NCBI RefSeq assembly: GCF_965139335.1
Contig: NZ_CBCSEL010000002.1
Strand: one strand, 5' to 3'
Source of the DNA: Catellicoccus marimammalium
Lineage (GTDB): Bacteria > Bacillota > Bacilli > Lactobacillales > Catellicoccaceae
Length of the DNA stretch: 64,000 nt
Shown: piece by piece, positions 41,586 to 48,943 of the stretch
Layout: every line of letters starts with the position of its first letter
Numbering within the stretch: the first letter of the stretch is position 1
Made by a program: the position numbers and the translations under genes
The notes under the pieces: generated by a model
What the model was told of the DNA's origin: nothing
The model's database searches: none
The model's input: the letters and a program-made list of their open reading frames with translations, nothing else

Positions 41586-44210
41586 ATGATGCAAAAGTTA
41601 TTTCACAATGTAAAACACTATTTACAACAAAATAAAATTCCTCTACTCTTTGCGTTTTTCATCCCCTTAATTGTGATGGTAGGACTCTACGCAAGTTTAG
41701 GAATTTACCCTGGAAGTAGTCGCTCGATTTTAGCAAGCGATGCGTTTTCGCAATTTTCAAACTTCCATGCCAGCTTTAACAACGTATTAAAAGGAGATCA
41801 AAGTCCGTTTTATACTTTTAATGCCGGATTAGGACTAAACTATTACGCCCTAATTTCTTATTATTTAGGAGGATTATTTACTCCCCTTGTAGTCTTTTTT
41901 AACAACAGCCACATGCCAGATGCCCTTTACTTTTTAACTCTGTTAAAAATTGCTTGTGCTGGACTGGCTTGTTTTGTTTTTGTCCGCGAAGTCTTTCCAA
42001 AGCTTCGTACGACCTTACAATTAGGACTTTCAACGACATATAGTTTGATGTCCTTTACTCTAGCCCAATCAGAATTAATTATGTGGTTAGATGCCTTTGT
42101 TTATTTACCATTGGTAATTTTAGGAATTCATCGTCTCTTTGCAGGGAAAAAGCCAACCGTACTTTTTGTAAGTTACTTACTCTTATTTATTTCTAACTAC
42201 TACTTTGGCTTTATGATTGGATTATTCTCGTTCTTCTATTTCTTGATTTGTTACGCAAATCACTGGAAAGAACACAAAAAAATCATTATCCCATATTTGA
42301 TTACAGCCCTTTTAGCTGGGTTTGCGGCGATGATTATGATTTTACCAATGTTTTTAGATCTACGAAACAACGGTGAAACGTTAACCCAAATTGCCAAATG
42401 GAAAACCGATGCGACAGGAATTTGGGATTTAATTGCTAAAAATATGGTGGGTGTGTATGATACAACGAAATACAATTCTATCCCATTTATCTATATTGGA
42501 CTTTTACCATTGATTTTTGCGGTCTTTGCCTTCTTTAAAAAGACTCTGACCATCGTCCAAAAAGTCGGCTTTTTCTTATTAGGAGCATTATTAGTCGCAA
42601 GTTTCTATATCGAACCTTTGAATCTTGTTTGGCACGGATTCCATTCTCCATACATGTTCTTATTCCGTTATAGTTTCTTGTTCTCGTTCTTAATTCTTGT
42701 GCTTGCCGCTTATGGACTAGAAGCTTGGACGAAGGAAAATAGCTTCCAAGTTGCAGGTATTAGTATCGCTTGGATTTTTATTTTTAGTCTGTTTTGGTTT
42801 ATCCATAAAAACGGAACTTATGTTTATATCCAACCGATTCAATATTACTTAACAATGATTTTTCTTTGTTTCTATACCCTATTTTTCATTTGTTACCAAA
42901 GAAAAATTTTACCGTTCCATTGGATTGGCTTTTTAACACTCTTTACCATGACCGTCGAAGCGACTACCAATGGTTATTTCATGTTAAATGGAATTTTAGA
43001 CGATTGGAACTATGCAAGTCGCTCATTATACACTGAACCAAGAAAAGATATTTTACCTCTCGTTGAAAAAAGTAAAGAACTCTCTCACGGTGTGAAATAT
43101 CGTCTAGAAGACCTAGATCCAATTTCTGTGAATGATTCTTTTAACTTCAATTACAGTGGTGTAGGGATGTTCTCTTCGATTCGAAATCGTAACTCTTCTT
43201 CATTAATGAACCAACTTGGTTTCCGTGCTCGTGGAACGGCTCTAAACGCTCGTTATGAGAACAATACACTATTAATGGATAGTTTACTTGGCGTTCGTTA
43301 TAACATCAGTAAATCGCCAGTGACGAAGTTTGGCTTTAAAGAAGTAGACAAGAAAGGTGACTATCGTCTATTTGAAAATCAATATGCCTTACCTTTAGGA
43401 GTAAAAACTTCAAATGCATATCAAGACATTAAATGGGTAGATAATGATAACTTAGGCGATCAAAAGAACTTAGTGAATGCTCTAAGTGGTCAAAACAATA
43501 TTTACTACACAAGTTCTCGACCAAAACTAGTGGAAGAAGAAAATAGTATCGTGCGTACAGAAAAAGGCATTGCGACTTTTAAAGCGATTGATTCTTCAAA
43601 ACCACAAAACTTAATCTATGAAGTCTTTATTCCTGCTTGGAGTCAAGCTTACTTTAGTATCTTCCCAGAAAACTTCGGTGCGGTTTCTGGCACAAGTGCG
43701 ACCGTAAGTAAAGTCGGTGGCGGACATAAGAGCGATATTAAGATGACTGGACAATATTACAACCTTGGTTATTTTGATAAGAATACAAAACTTCGCTTCC
43801 GCCTAACCTTAGAAGGCAAAGGAGAAGTGAAATTAGTCTCTCCACCCGTTATTAACTTAAATCTTAAAGCTTATGAAAAAGCCTTTAAGACCCTAAAAGA
43901 AAACGAAGTACCGTTTAAAGTAAAAGGAAGAAAAGCAGAAGCAACGATTACGATGGAAAAAGGACAAACGAATGTCTTTACAACCATTCCATTTGATAAA
44001 GGATGGTCCGTCTATGTCGATGATAAGAAAGTCGAAGCTCAATCCTTCCGTGATGGCTTCTTAACTTTCTCTGTTCCAGAAGGAAAACATAAGATTGAAC
44101 TTTCTTTCTTCCCACAAGGATTAAAAGTTGGTATTGTCTTATTTGTTCTTTGTACAACGGCCTTTTTCTTCTATCAACGGAAGTATCGTAAAGAGCGATA
44201 TCTTTCATAA
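41586..44210 (+). CDS. YfhO-family polytopic membrane protein
   Basis: About 874 aa of the YfhO family (GT-C-like fold). In Bacillus YfhO with CsbB glycosylates lipoteichoic acid, so a wall-polymer sugar role is likely. About 12 helices fill the first 450 residues (with PGSSRSILASDAFSQFSNFH and GLNYYALISYYLGG), then a large soluble domain (MKYRLEDLDPISVNDSF-like), and one C-terminal helix. Start: the frame opens at ATG 41544, right on the -10 box, which would make the mRNA leaderless; ATG 41586 follows AAAGGAGGAG but at about 20 nt. The start is therefore uncertain. Confidence 0.88.
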   Translation: MMQKLFHNVKHYLQQNKIPLLFAFFIPLIVMVGLYASLGIYPGSSRSILASDAFSQFSNFHASFNNVLKGDQSPFYTFNAGLGLNYYALISYYLGGLFTPLVVFFNNSHMPDALYFLTLLKIACAGLACFVFVREVFPKLRTTLQLGLSTTYSLMSFTLAQSELIMWLDAFVYLPLVILGIHRLFAGKKPTVLFVSYLLLFISNYYFGFMIGLFSFFYFLICYANHWKEHKKIIIPYLITALLAGFAAMIMILPMFLDLRNNGETLTQIAKWKTDATGIWDLIAKNMVGVYDTTKYNSIPFIYIGLLPLIFAVFAFFKKTLTIVQKVGFFLLGALLVASFYIEPLNLVWHGFHSPYMFLFRYSFLFSFLILVLAAYGLEAWTKENSFQVAGISIAWIFIFSLFWFIHKNGTYVYIQPIQYYLTMIFLCFYTLFFICYQRKILPFHWIGFLTLFTMTVEATTNGYFMLNGILDDWNYASRSLYTEPRKDILPLVEKSKELSHGVKYRLEDLDPISVNDSFNFNYSGVGMFSSIRNRNSSSLMNQLGFRARGTALNARYENNTLLMDSLLGVRYNISKSPVTKFGFKEVDKKGDYRLFENQYALPLGVKTSNAYQDIKWVDNDNLGDQKNLVNALSGQNNIYYTSSRPKLVEEENSIVRTEKGIATFKAIDSSKPQNLIYEVFIPAWSQAYFSIFPENFGAVSGTSATVSKVGGGHKSDIKMTGQYYNLGYFDKNTKLRFRLTLEGKGEVKLVSPPVINLNLKAYEKAFKTLKENEVPFKVKGRKAEATITMEKGQTNVFTTIPFDKGWSVYVDDKKVEAQSFRDGFLTFSVPEGKHKIELSFFPQGLKVGIVLFVLCTTAFFFYQRKYRKERYLS

Positions 44211-44214
44211 TTTT

Positions 44215-44252
44215 TAAAGAGGAATCAAATTGATGTTGATTCCTCTTTTTTT
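44215..44252 (+). terminator. intrinsic terminator after the YfhO-type gene
   Basis: AAAGAGGAATCAA / TTGATTCCTCTTT stem followed by a T run, just after the stop. Confidence 0.85.
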
Positions 44253-44307
44253 GTGTTATAGTCGCTTTAGAGGTCGAGAAGACTTCGAATGAAAAGGAGG
44301 AATATTT

Positions 44308-44631
44308 ATGTTTTTAGAAGAACAAGCACCAAAAGAAGTATTCCGTTGGTCTGAGGTATTACCAGTGAAAGAAGGAGAATTCACCAGTCAACCGGTGTTA
44401 TTACAAACAGAAGTGGATGCTTTATTGATTTCTTTAGATGGAGGACAAAAAATCCCTGCGCATGAAACAGAAAAAACAGCGATTTTAACCTTCTTATCTG
44501 GAGAAGCAGAAGTAACCATTGATGATGATATTTATACACTACATGAAGGAGAAGCGATTATTATTCCTCCTCATGCCGTACATGCGTTATATGCGGTTCG
44601 TCCATTCCAAATGATGTTAGTCAAACGCTAG
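44308..44631 (+). CDS. cupin-domain protein
   Basis: 107 aa with a single cupin barrel. Motif 1 reads KIPAHETEKTAILTFLSGEAE and motif 2 EGEAIIIPPHAVHAL, giving possible metal-binding His and Glu residues. ATG 44308 follows AAGGAGG. The gene lies 12 nt before the DUF302 gene with AGGAGGG between, so they form an operon. Small cupins often bind metal or an organic ligand; the substrate here is unknown. Confidence 0.85.
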   Translation: MFLEEQAPKEVFRWSEVLPVKEGEFTSQPVLLQTEVDALLISLDGGQKIPAHETEKTAILTFLSGEAEVTIDDDIYTLHEGEAIIIPPHAVHALYAVRPFQMMLVKR

Positions 44632-44643
44632 GAGGGAAATCTC

Positions 44644-45027
44644 ATGGAATACATTGAAGAACATATTGATTTATCGATTGAAGAAGCAGCTCGTCGTTTT
44701 GAAGCTTGGGTCACTGAACGTGGAATGAAGATTTTTGATAAAATCGACCAATGCAAAGAAGCACGCCAAGTGGATTTAACGATTGAACCTACGCTTTATT
44801 ATATTTTTGGCAATCCAAAAGTTGGGACATTGTTAATGCAACAAGATGACCAAATCACTTTTGAATTACCATTGAAGTTATTACTCATTGGGGACAACAA
44901 GGGAACCAAAGTGATTTACAAAAATCCAAAAGAATTTGTCCATCATGACCGTTTGAATGAACAAGGACAACAAATTTTGGATCATATGTGCCAATTTTAT
45001 GCGGGCTACTTAGAACGTTGTAAATAA
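44644..45027 (+). CDS. DUF302 protein
   Basis: 127 aa. The segments YYIFGNPKVGTLLMQQDDQI and FELPLKLLLI plus VIYKNPKEFVHHDRL match DUF302, a small beta-rich family found across bacteria, sometimes beside redox or stress genes. The ATG follows AGGAGGGAA within the cupin gene end, so translation is probably coupled. The gene ends at a terminator and converges with the surface gene ending at 45533. Confidence 0.88.
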   Translation: MEYIEEHIDLSIEEAARRFEAWVTERGMKIFDKIDQCKEARQVDLTIEPTLYYIFGNPKVGTLLMQQDDQITFELPLKLLLIGDNKGTKVIYKNPKEFVHHDRLNEQGQQILDHMCQFYAGYLERCK

Positions 45028-45056
45028 AAAAAGCTCTCTTGATAGAGAGCTTTTTT
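45026..45056 (+). terminator. intrinsic terminator of the cupin-DUF302 operon
   Basis: AAGCTCTCT / AGAGAGCTT stem with a T run on the plus side. It borders the palindrome-rich islet on the left. Confidence 0.85.
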
Positions 45057-45078
45057 AGTGGGATTTTGGAAGACATTT

Positions 45079-45102
45079 AGTAGTACAGTAGTATAGTTGT
45101 AT
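45079..45102. repeat. 8-bp tandem array A (AGTAGTAY)
   Basis: Three successive 8-mers: AGTAGTAC, AGTAGTAT, AGTTGTAT. Further 8-mers follow as GCATAACA and TGCATGTA but are too diverged to count. Confidence 0.5.
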
Positions 45103-45152
45103 GCATAACATGCATGTATGCCTTAGGGAAAGTTTTTTAGTTAGCGATAGAT

Positions 45153-45224
45153 GAATATATCAATGTGTGAATGTATTGATGTATCGATGTGCTGATGTAT
45201 GAATGTATACATGTGTACAAGTAT
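45153..45224. repeat. 8-bp tandem array B (NNATGTRT)
   Basis: Eight successive 8-mers of the form NNATGTRT from 45161: CAATGTGT, GAATGTAT, TGATGTAT, CGATGTGC, TGATGTAT, GAATGTAT, ACATGTGT, ACAAGTAT. A ninth weaker copy, GAATATAT, precedes them. The 6-base core is conserved while the two leading bases vary. Confidence 0.7.
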
Positions 45225-45253
45225 ACTTTTCAAAGAAAGTTTATTTTAGCTAC

Positions 45254-45308
45254 AAAGATACATGGCTACATGGATAAAAAGATACATGTAGCCATGTACC
45301 TTTTTATC
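45254..45308. repeat. two overlapping, mutually exclusive hairpins
   Basis: Hairpin 1 pairs AAAGATACATGGCTACATG (45254-45272) with 45285-45303, one mismatch in 19. Hairpin 2 pairs GATAAAAAGATACATG (45273-45288) with CATGTACCTTTTTATC (45293-45308), one mismatch in 16, loop TAGC. They share 45285-45303, so only one can form. Confidence 0.65.
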
Positions 45309-45326
45309 TTTTATATAATTTCATAC

Positions 45327-45372
45327 TTTAACACTTTAACACTTTAACACTTTAACACTTTAACACTTTAAC
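45327..45372. repeat. 8-bp tandem array C (TTTAACAC)
   Basis: Five perfect copies of TTTAACAC from 45327 to 45366, a partial sixth (TTTAAC), and a diverged copy TTTCATAC just before. Confidence 0.9.
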
Positions 45373-45403
45373 GTTTTCATGATTCTATACATGAAAACGT
45401 TAA
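45368..45403. repeat. hairpin with perfect 14-bp arms
   Basis: TTAACGTTTTCATG (45368-45381) and its exact reverse complement (45390-45403), with an 8-nt loop ATTCTATA. It begins within the last partial TTTAACAC unit. Confidence 0.9.
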
Positions 45404-45426
45404 TATATCGGTATACCGATATATTA
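45401..45426. repeat. perfect 26-bp palindrome 1
   Basis: TAATATATCGGTA followed directly by its exact reverse complement, with no loop. It touches the preceding hairpin. Confidence 0.95.
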
Positions 45427-45439
45427 TGGGTATATTAAG

Positions 45440-45465
45440 ATATCAGAATATCGATATTCTGATAT
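45440..45465. repeat. perfect 26-bp palindrome 2, plus overlapping 14-bp palindrome
   Basis: ATATCAGAATATC followed directly by its exact reverse complement. A second palindrome, ATATATCGATATAT (45462-45475), overlaps its right end. Confidence 0.95.
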
Positions 45466-45484
45466 ATCGATATATTAAAAGATG

Positions 45485-45517
45485 AAAAAACACCTAGACG
45501 CGATGTCTAGGTGTTTT
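45485..45517 (-). terminator. intrinsic terminator of the 1067-aa surface gene
   Basis: AAAACACCTAGAC / GTCTAGGTGTTTT stem with a GCGAT loop, 16 nt after the stop on the minus strand. Borders the islet on the right. Confidence 0.85.
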
Positions 45518-45532
45518 ATTTATATTGTTGGA

Positions 45533-48500
45533 TTATTTTTTAGGTTTCGTATGATCCATTGTTCCAGTAATAGAATCATCTAAGTCCATTTCAATAATAT
45601 GTTTAGCACGTTCATTTGTTGGGAAAATTAATCCATCAATCCATACAGGTGCTTTGTTTAAGTTATTATCTTTGGCATCTTTATCCATATCTGGGTAGCG
45701 AATAACACCACAGAATGAATTATATTTCGGTGCTGTCCCTACACCTGATAAAGTATTTTTATCGCCAAATACTTTAGATTGTGGGCAATTATTAGGAACT
45801 TTTGGCAATGTCCAACCACTTAAATCTAAATGAGTTAATTTTGGTGTATCAAAGAACATTGAAGTAATTTTTCCTACATTATCCGTATTCCATTTAGACA
45901 AATCCAATGTTGTTAAGCTTTTGGCATCCGAGAACATAGAACTGAAGTCTGTAGCCTTTGAAGTATTTAAGTTTTCAATCCCTTTAATTGATTCACTTGT
46001 ATTAGCACAAAATGTTTTAAAGAAAGAAGTTGTATTTGAAGTATCTAGTCCAGATACATCAATTGTTCCCATGTAAGAGAATGTTCCCCATAGTTTATCT
46101 CCAGTAGTAACCTTTTGTCCGTCTACTTCTTTGAATGTTACTGGAACTTGTTGAGCATTAACAACTACTTTTTCTTTTAAATCAGTATCGTCAATAATAG
46201 GATTTAAATATGTAGATGGATCTTGATACTTGATATTTAATTCTACTGGCATATCTTTTAATTTACCAGGAATTACAATTTTATCTTTACGATAAATAAT
46301 ACCATTTTTCTCTTTTTGACTTTCATCAATAGCTAATGGTTTATATTTTGTTAATACAACTTTCCCATCTTTTACTTCAGAATCCCAATGATTAATTTGT
46401 AAATCATTAATAGCTTTATCTAAAGCATCTTTAGAATTAGCTTTATTATGAGCTGTTTCTTTTGTAATTGTTGCTGGAGTTAATTGAATTGCTTCTTGAG
46501 CTTTTTTCAATTCTTCTTTTAATTTATTAAATGTATCTGCTGTATAGAAGTCTTCATCAGTACCTTGATTTCCTTCTTTAGCTGCATCATTTTCTTTAAT
46601 GATACGTTCTGCTTTATCGATAGCTTCTTCCAATTCTTTGTTTTGCGCCGCATCGATTGCATTTACTAAAGCTTTAGCAGTATCTAAGATTTCATTGATA
46701 TCTTTTGCTGTTCCTTTCTTCGCAGCTTCTGCAAAAGCATCTAATTTAGCTTTAGGGTCTGTTTGATTTTCTGTAGCTAATTTATCAATTGCTTTTTTCG
46801 CTTCATCATAGAACGCTTTTGTATTTTCGGCATTGATCTTCAAGTTGTCTAATGCATCATTTAATTTTTTCGCAACTTCTTCAACTTGTTGTGCTGTCAT
46901 TTCTTTTGTTGCTGTATTAGTTGCTCCAAAAGCTTGAGGATCTTTCTTCAATTCAGTCATTGTATCTGTAGCTTCTTTGTAAGCAACTTTTAATCCGTTG
47001 AAGTCTTCAAATAAAACTTTAGCAGCTTCTTCGTGTGCTTTTAATTTGTTTGCTTTGGCAATTGCTTCACTTAATGCTTGACCTTGAGTATAAGTTGGTT
47101 GAACTTTTAAAGCATCCGCAATTTTATCTAATTTTGCTTTTGCTGCATCAACAGCTTTTTTATCTGTTTTAGCGTCGTCTACAACTTTTTGGATTTCATC
47201 AAAGACTTTATTTAATTTAGCTTCTTGATCTTTTGTTAAATAGTAGTCTTTTGCTAATTGTTTTGTCGCTTCTAATGCATCTTTTAAGTTTGTAGTGTCT
47301 AATTTCACACCAGCAATTGCTTTTTCTAATTCATCTGTTGCTTTCTTGATGTCTTCTTTAGAAGCTGCACCTTTTTTCGCTTCTTCTAACACTTTTTTCG
47401 CAACGTCTAATTTAGCTTTTACTTCATCTGTTCCAGTTAAACCAGGAGTTCCAACTAAACTTTCTGCACGTTTAATAGCATCTTCTAATGCTTTTACATC
47501 TGCAGGTTGTAATGCTTTGATTGCTTCATCTAATTGAGCTGGAATTTTCTTAATTGCATCTAAGTTATCACCTTTAACTGTTTCTTTAGCAGCATCGATA
47601 ACTTTTTGTGCAGCTTCTTTAGATTCTTTTGAAGCGTTTGATTTAGCTAATTCAGCTTCTGCTTTTTTAATTGCTTCTTCTGCAGCTTTTTTCGCTTTTT
47701 CTAATTCAGATTGTTCTGGTTTTACCTCTGGTTTTTCTGGATTTGTTGGTTTATCTTCAGTAACTACATCTAAAGCTTCTACATTGGCATAACCTACCCA
47801 TGTGTCTCCATCGTATAATGAAGCATATTTCTTACCATTTCCGTAAGTGTATACATATTTTGCAGTTAAATCTTTACCTTTATAGTCTGCTAATTTTGCT
47901 TTTTTAGTGTAGAAGTGGTCACTATATGTGTTCCATTCTTTAGCTACTTTAACTTTAGAATCAGCAGCTGCTACTTTTTTGGCTGTTAGATCTTCTACTA
48001 CTGAAGAATCTACATAACCTGTCCATGCTTCTTTAGATTGTTCTGTTGAGTAATATTTTTTACCATCGATCGTATAGTAACGAGTAACTTTGAAGTTTAC
48101 TCCTTTACTTGCATCAAAACTATCTTTTGTTTGTTGGAAGTATAAGTTGGCAAATGATTTTGTATTTTTTTTCAAAGTAACATATTTACTTTCTTTTGTT
48201 GAAGTAACTTCTTTTAAGTTAGATTTTGAAGTATATCCTTGCCATACTTCTTTTCCTTCAGCATCTTTAGAATATACTGAGTAATATTTTTGTCCATTTC
48301 CTAATGTATATTCGTATTTTGCAAATACTACGCGTTCTGCATTGTCAGTATTTTTAGCTGTCCAATAGAAGTTTTTCCACACGTTAGCTTTTCCATTTAA
48401 TACAAATTGACCTTCAGCTTTTTCAGCATTAAAATCTTTTGTATCTTTACGATCAATATATCCACGATATGCTTTTTTACCATCTTTATCTGTTTGGTAT

Positions 48501-48736
48501 ACACGATATACATGTTTACCATCAATATTACGGTATCCGTCTACTTGATATACAGTACCATTTTTAGGGGTAGTTGATTCTTTTAATTTTGAATCCTTGT
48601 ATAATTTTGCATGGCTTGTAGATACAGTAACTTTTTTGTTTTCTGCTTTAATTTCAGAAGTTGCAGCATTAGCAACTGTAGCTCCTAATAAAGCACTTGA
48701 GATTAATAGGGTGCTTAAAATAGCTTTTTTACTCAT
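45533..48736 (-). CDS. surface protein 1 with GW-like modules, helical repeats and BspA-type DUF285 domain
   Basis: 1067 aa exported protein without LPXTG. Signal peptide 1-25 (SKKAILSTLLISSALLGATVA). Four repeated modules of about 70 residues, each ending in W-x-GY (YRGYIDRKDT, WQGYTSKSNL, WTGYVDSSVV, WVGYANVEAL), resemble GW/SH3_8 wall-binding modules. A helical part of FIVAR-like repeats follows. The C-terminal about 250 residues carry DUF285 repeats (MFSDAKSLTTLDLSKWNTDN, MFFDTPKLTHLDLSGW) as in BspA-like surface proteins. Start ATG 48736 has AAGGAG 7 nt upstream; a GTG one codon earlier is less likely. Adhesion is inferred. Confidence 0.85.
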   Translation of the reverse strand: MSKKAILSTLLISSALLGATVANAATSEIKAENKKVTVSTSHAKLYKDSKLKESTTPKNGTVYQVDGYRNIDGKHVYRVYQTDKDGKKAYRGYIDRKDTKDFNAEKAEGQFVLNGKANVWKNFYWTAKNTDNAERVVFAKYEYTLGNGQKYYSVYSKDAEGKEVWQGYTSKSNLKEVTSTKESKYVTLKKNTKSFANLYFQQTKDSFDASKGVNFKVTRYYTIDGKKYYSTEQSKEAWTGYVDSSVVEDLTAKKVAAADSKVKVAKEWNTYSDHFYTKKAKLADYKGKDLTAKYVYTYGNGKKYASLYDGDTWVGYANVEALDVVTEDKPTNPEKPEVKPEQSELEKAKKAAEEAIKKAEAELAKSNASKESKEAAQKVIDAAKETVKGDNLDAIKKIPAQLDEAIKALQPADVKALEDAIKRAESLVGTPGLTGTDEVKAKLDVAKKVLEEAKKGAASKEDIKKATDELEKAIAGVKLDTTNLKDALEATKQLAKDYYLTKDQEAKLNKVFDEIQKVVDDAKTDKKAVDAAKAKLDKIADALKVQPTYTQGQALSEAIAKANKLKAHEEAAKVLFEDFNGLKVAYKEATDTMTELKKDPQAFGATNTATKEMTAQQVEEVAKKLNDALDNLKINAENTKAFYDEAKKAIDKLATENQTDPKAKLDAFAEAAKKGTAKDINEILDTAKALVNAIDAAQNKELEEAIDKAERIIKENDAAKEGNQGTDEDFYTADTFNKLKEELKKAQEAIQLTPATITKETAHNKANSKDALDKAINDLQINHWDSEVKDGKVVLTKYKPLAIDESQKEKNGIIYRKDKIVIPGKLKDMPVELNIKYQDPSTYLNPIIDDTDLKEKVVVNAQQVPVTFKEVDGQKVTTGDKLWGTFSYMGTIDVSGLDTSNTTSFFKTFCANTSESIKGIENLNTSKATDFSSMFSDAKSLTTLDLSKWNTDNVGKITSMFFDTPKLTHLDLSGWTLPKVPNNCPQSKVFGDKNTLSGVGTAPKYNSFCGVIRYPDMDKDAKDNNLNKAPVWIDGLIFPTNERAKHIIEMDLDDSITGTMDHTKPKK

Positions 48737-48840
48737 CACTTATCTCCTTAATATGTGAATTTTTTATTAATTTCTTATTTAATAAAATTTTACTCACATT
48801 TATAAATTTTAGAAAGTTCATAATTTAAGAAAAGATATGA

Positions 48841-48873
48841 AAAAAAGTCAGTGCGTATTACACTGACTTTTTC
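48841..48873 (-). terminator. intrinsic terminator of surface protein 2
   Basis: AAAGTCAGTG / CACTGACTTT stem with CGTATTA loop and a T run on the minus strand. The promoter of surface gene 1 must lie in the roughly 100 bp that follow. Confidence 0.85.
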
Positions 48874-48943
48874 GGTAAAAGTAAAATTGTCTTTTAAATA
48901 TTTTTATTTTTGAACTTCTTTATTAGAAGTTGATTCTTATTTT

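Noticed and set aside
45327..45372. TTTAACAC array as a CRISPR
   Set aside because: The 8-bp units are directly adjacent with no spacers, and no cas genes are present.
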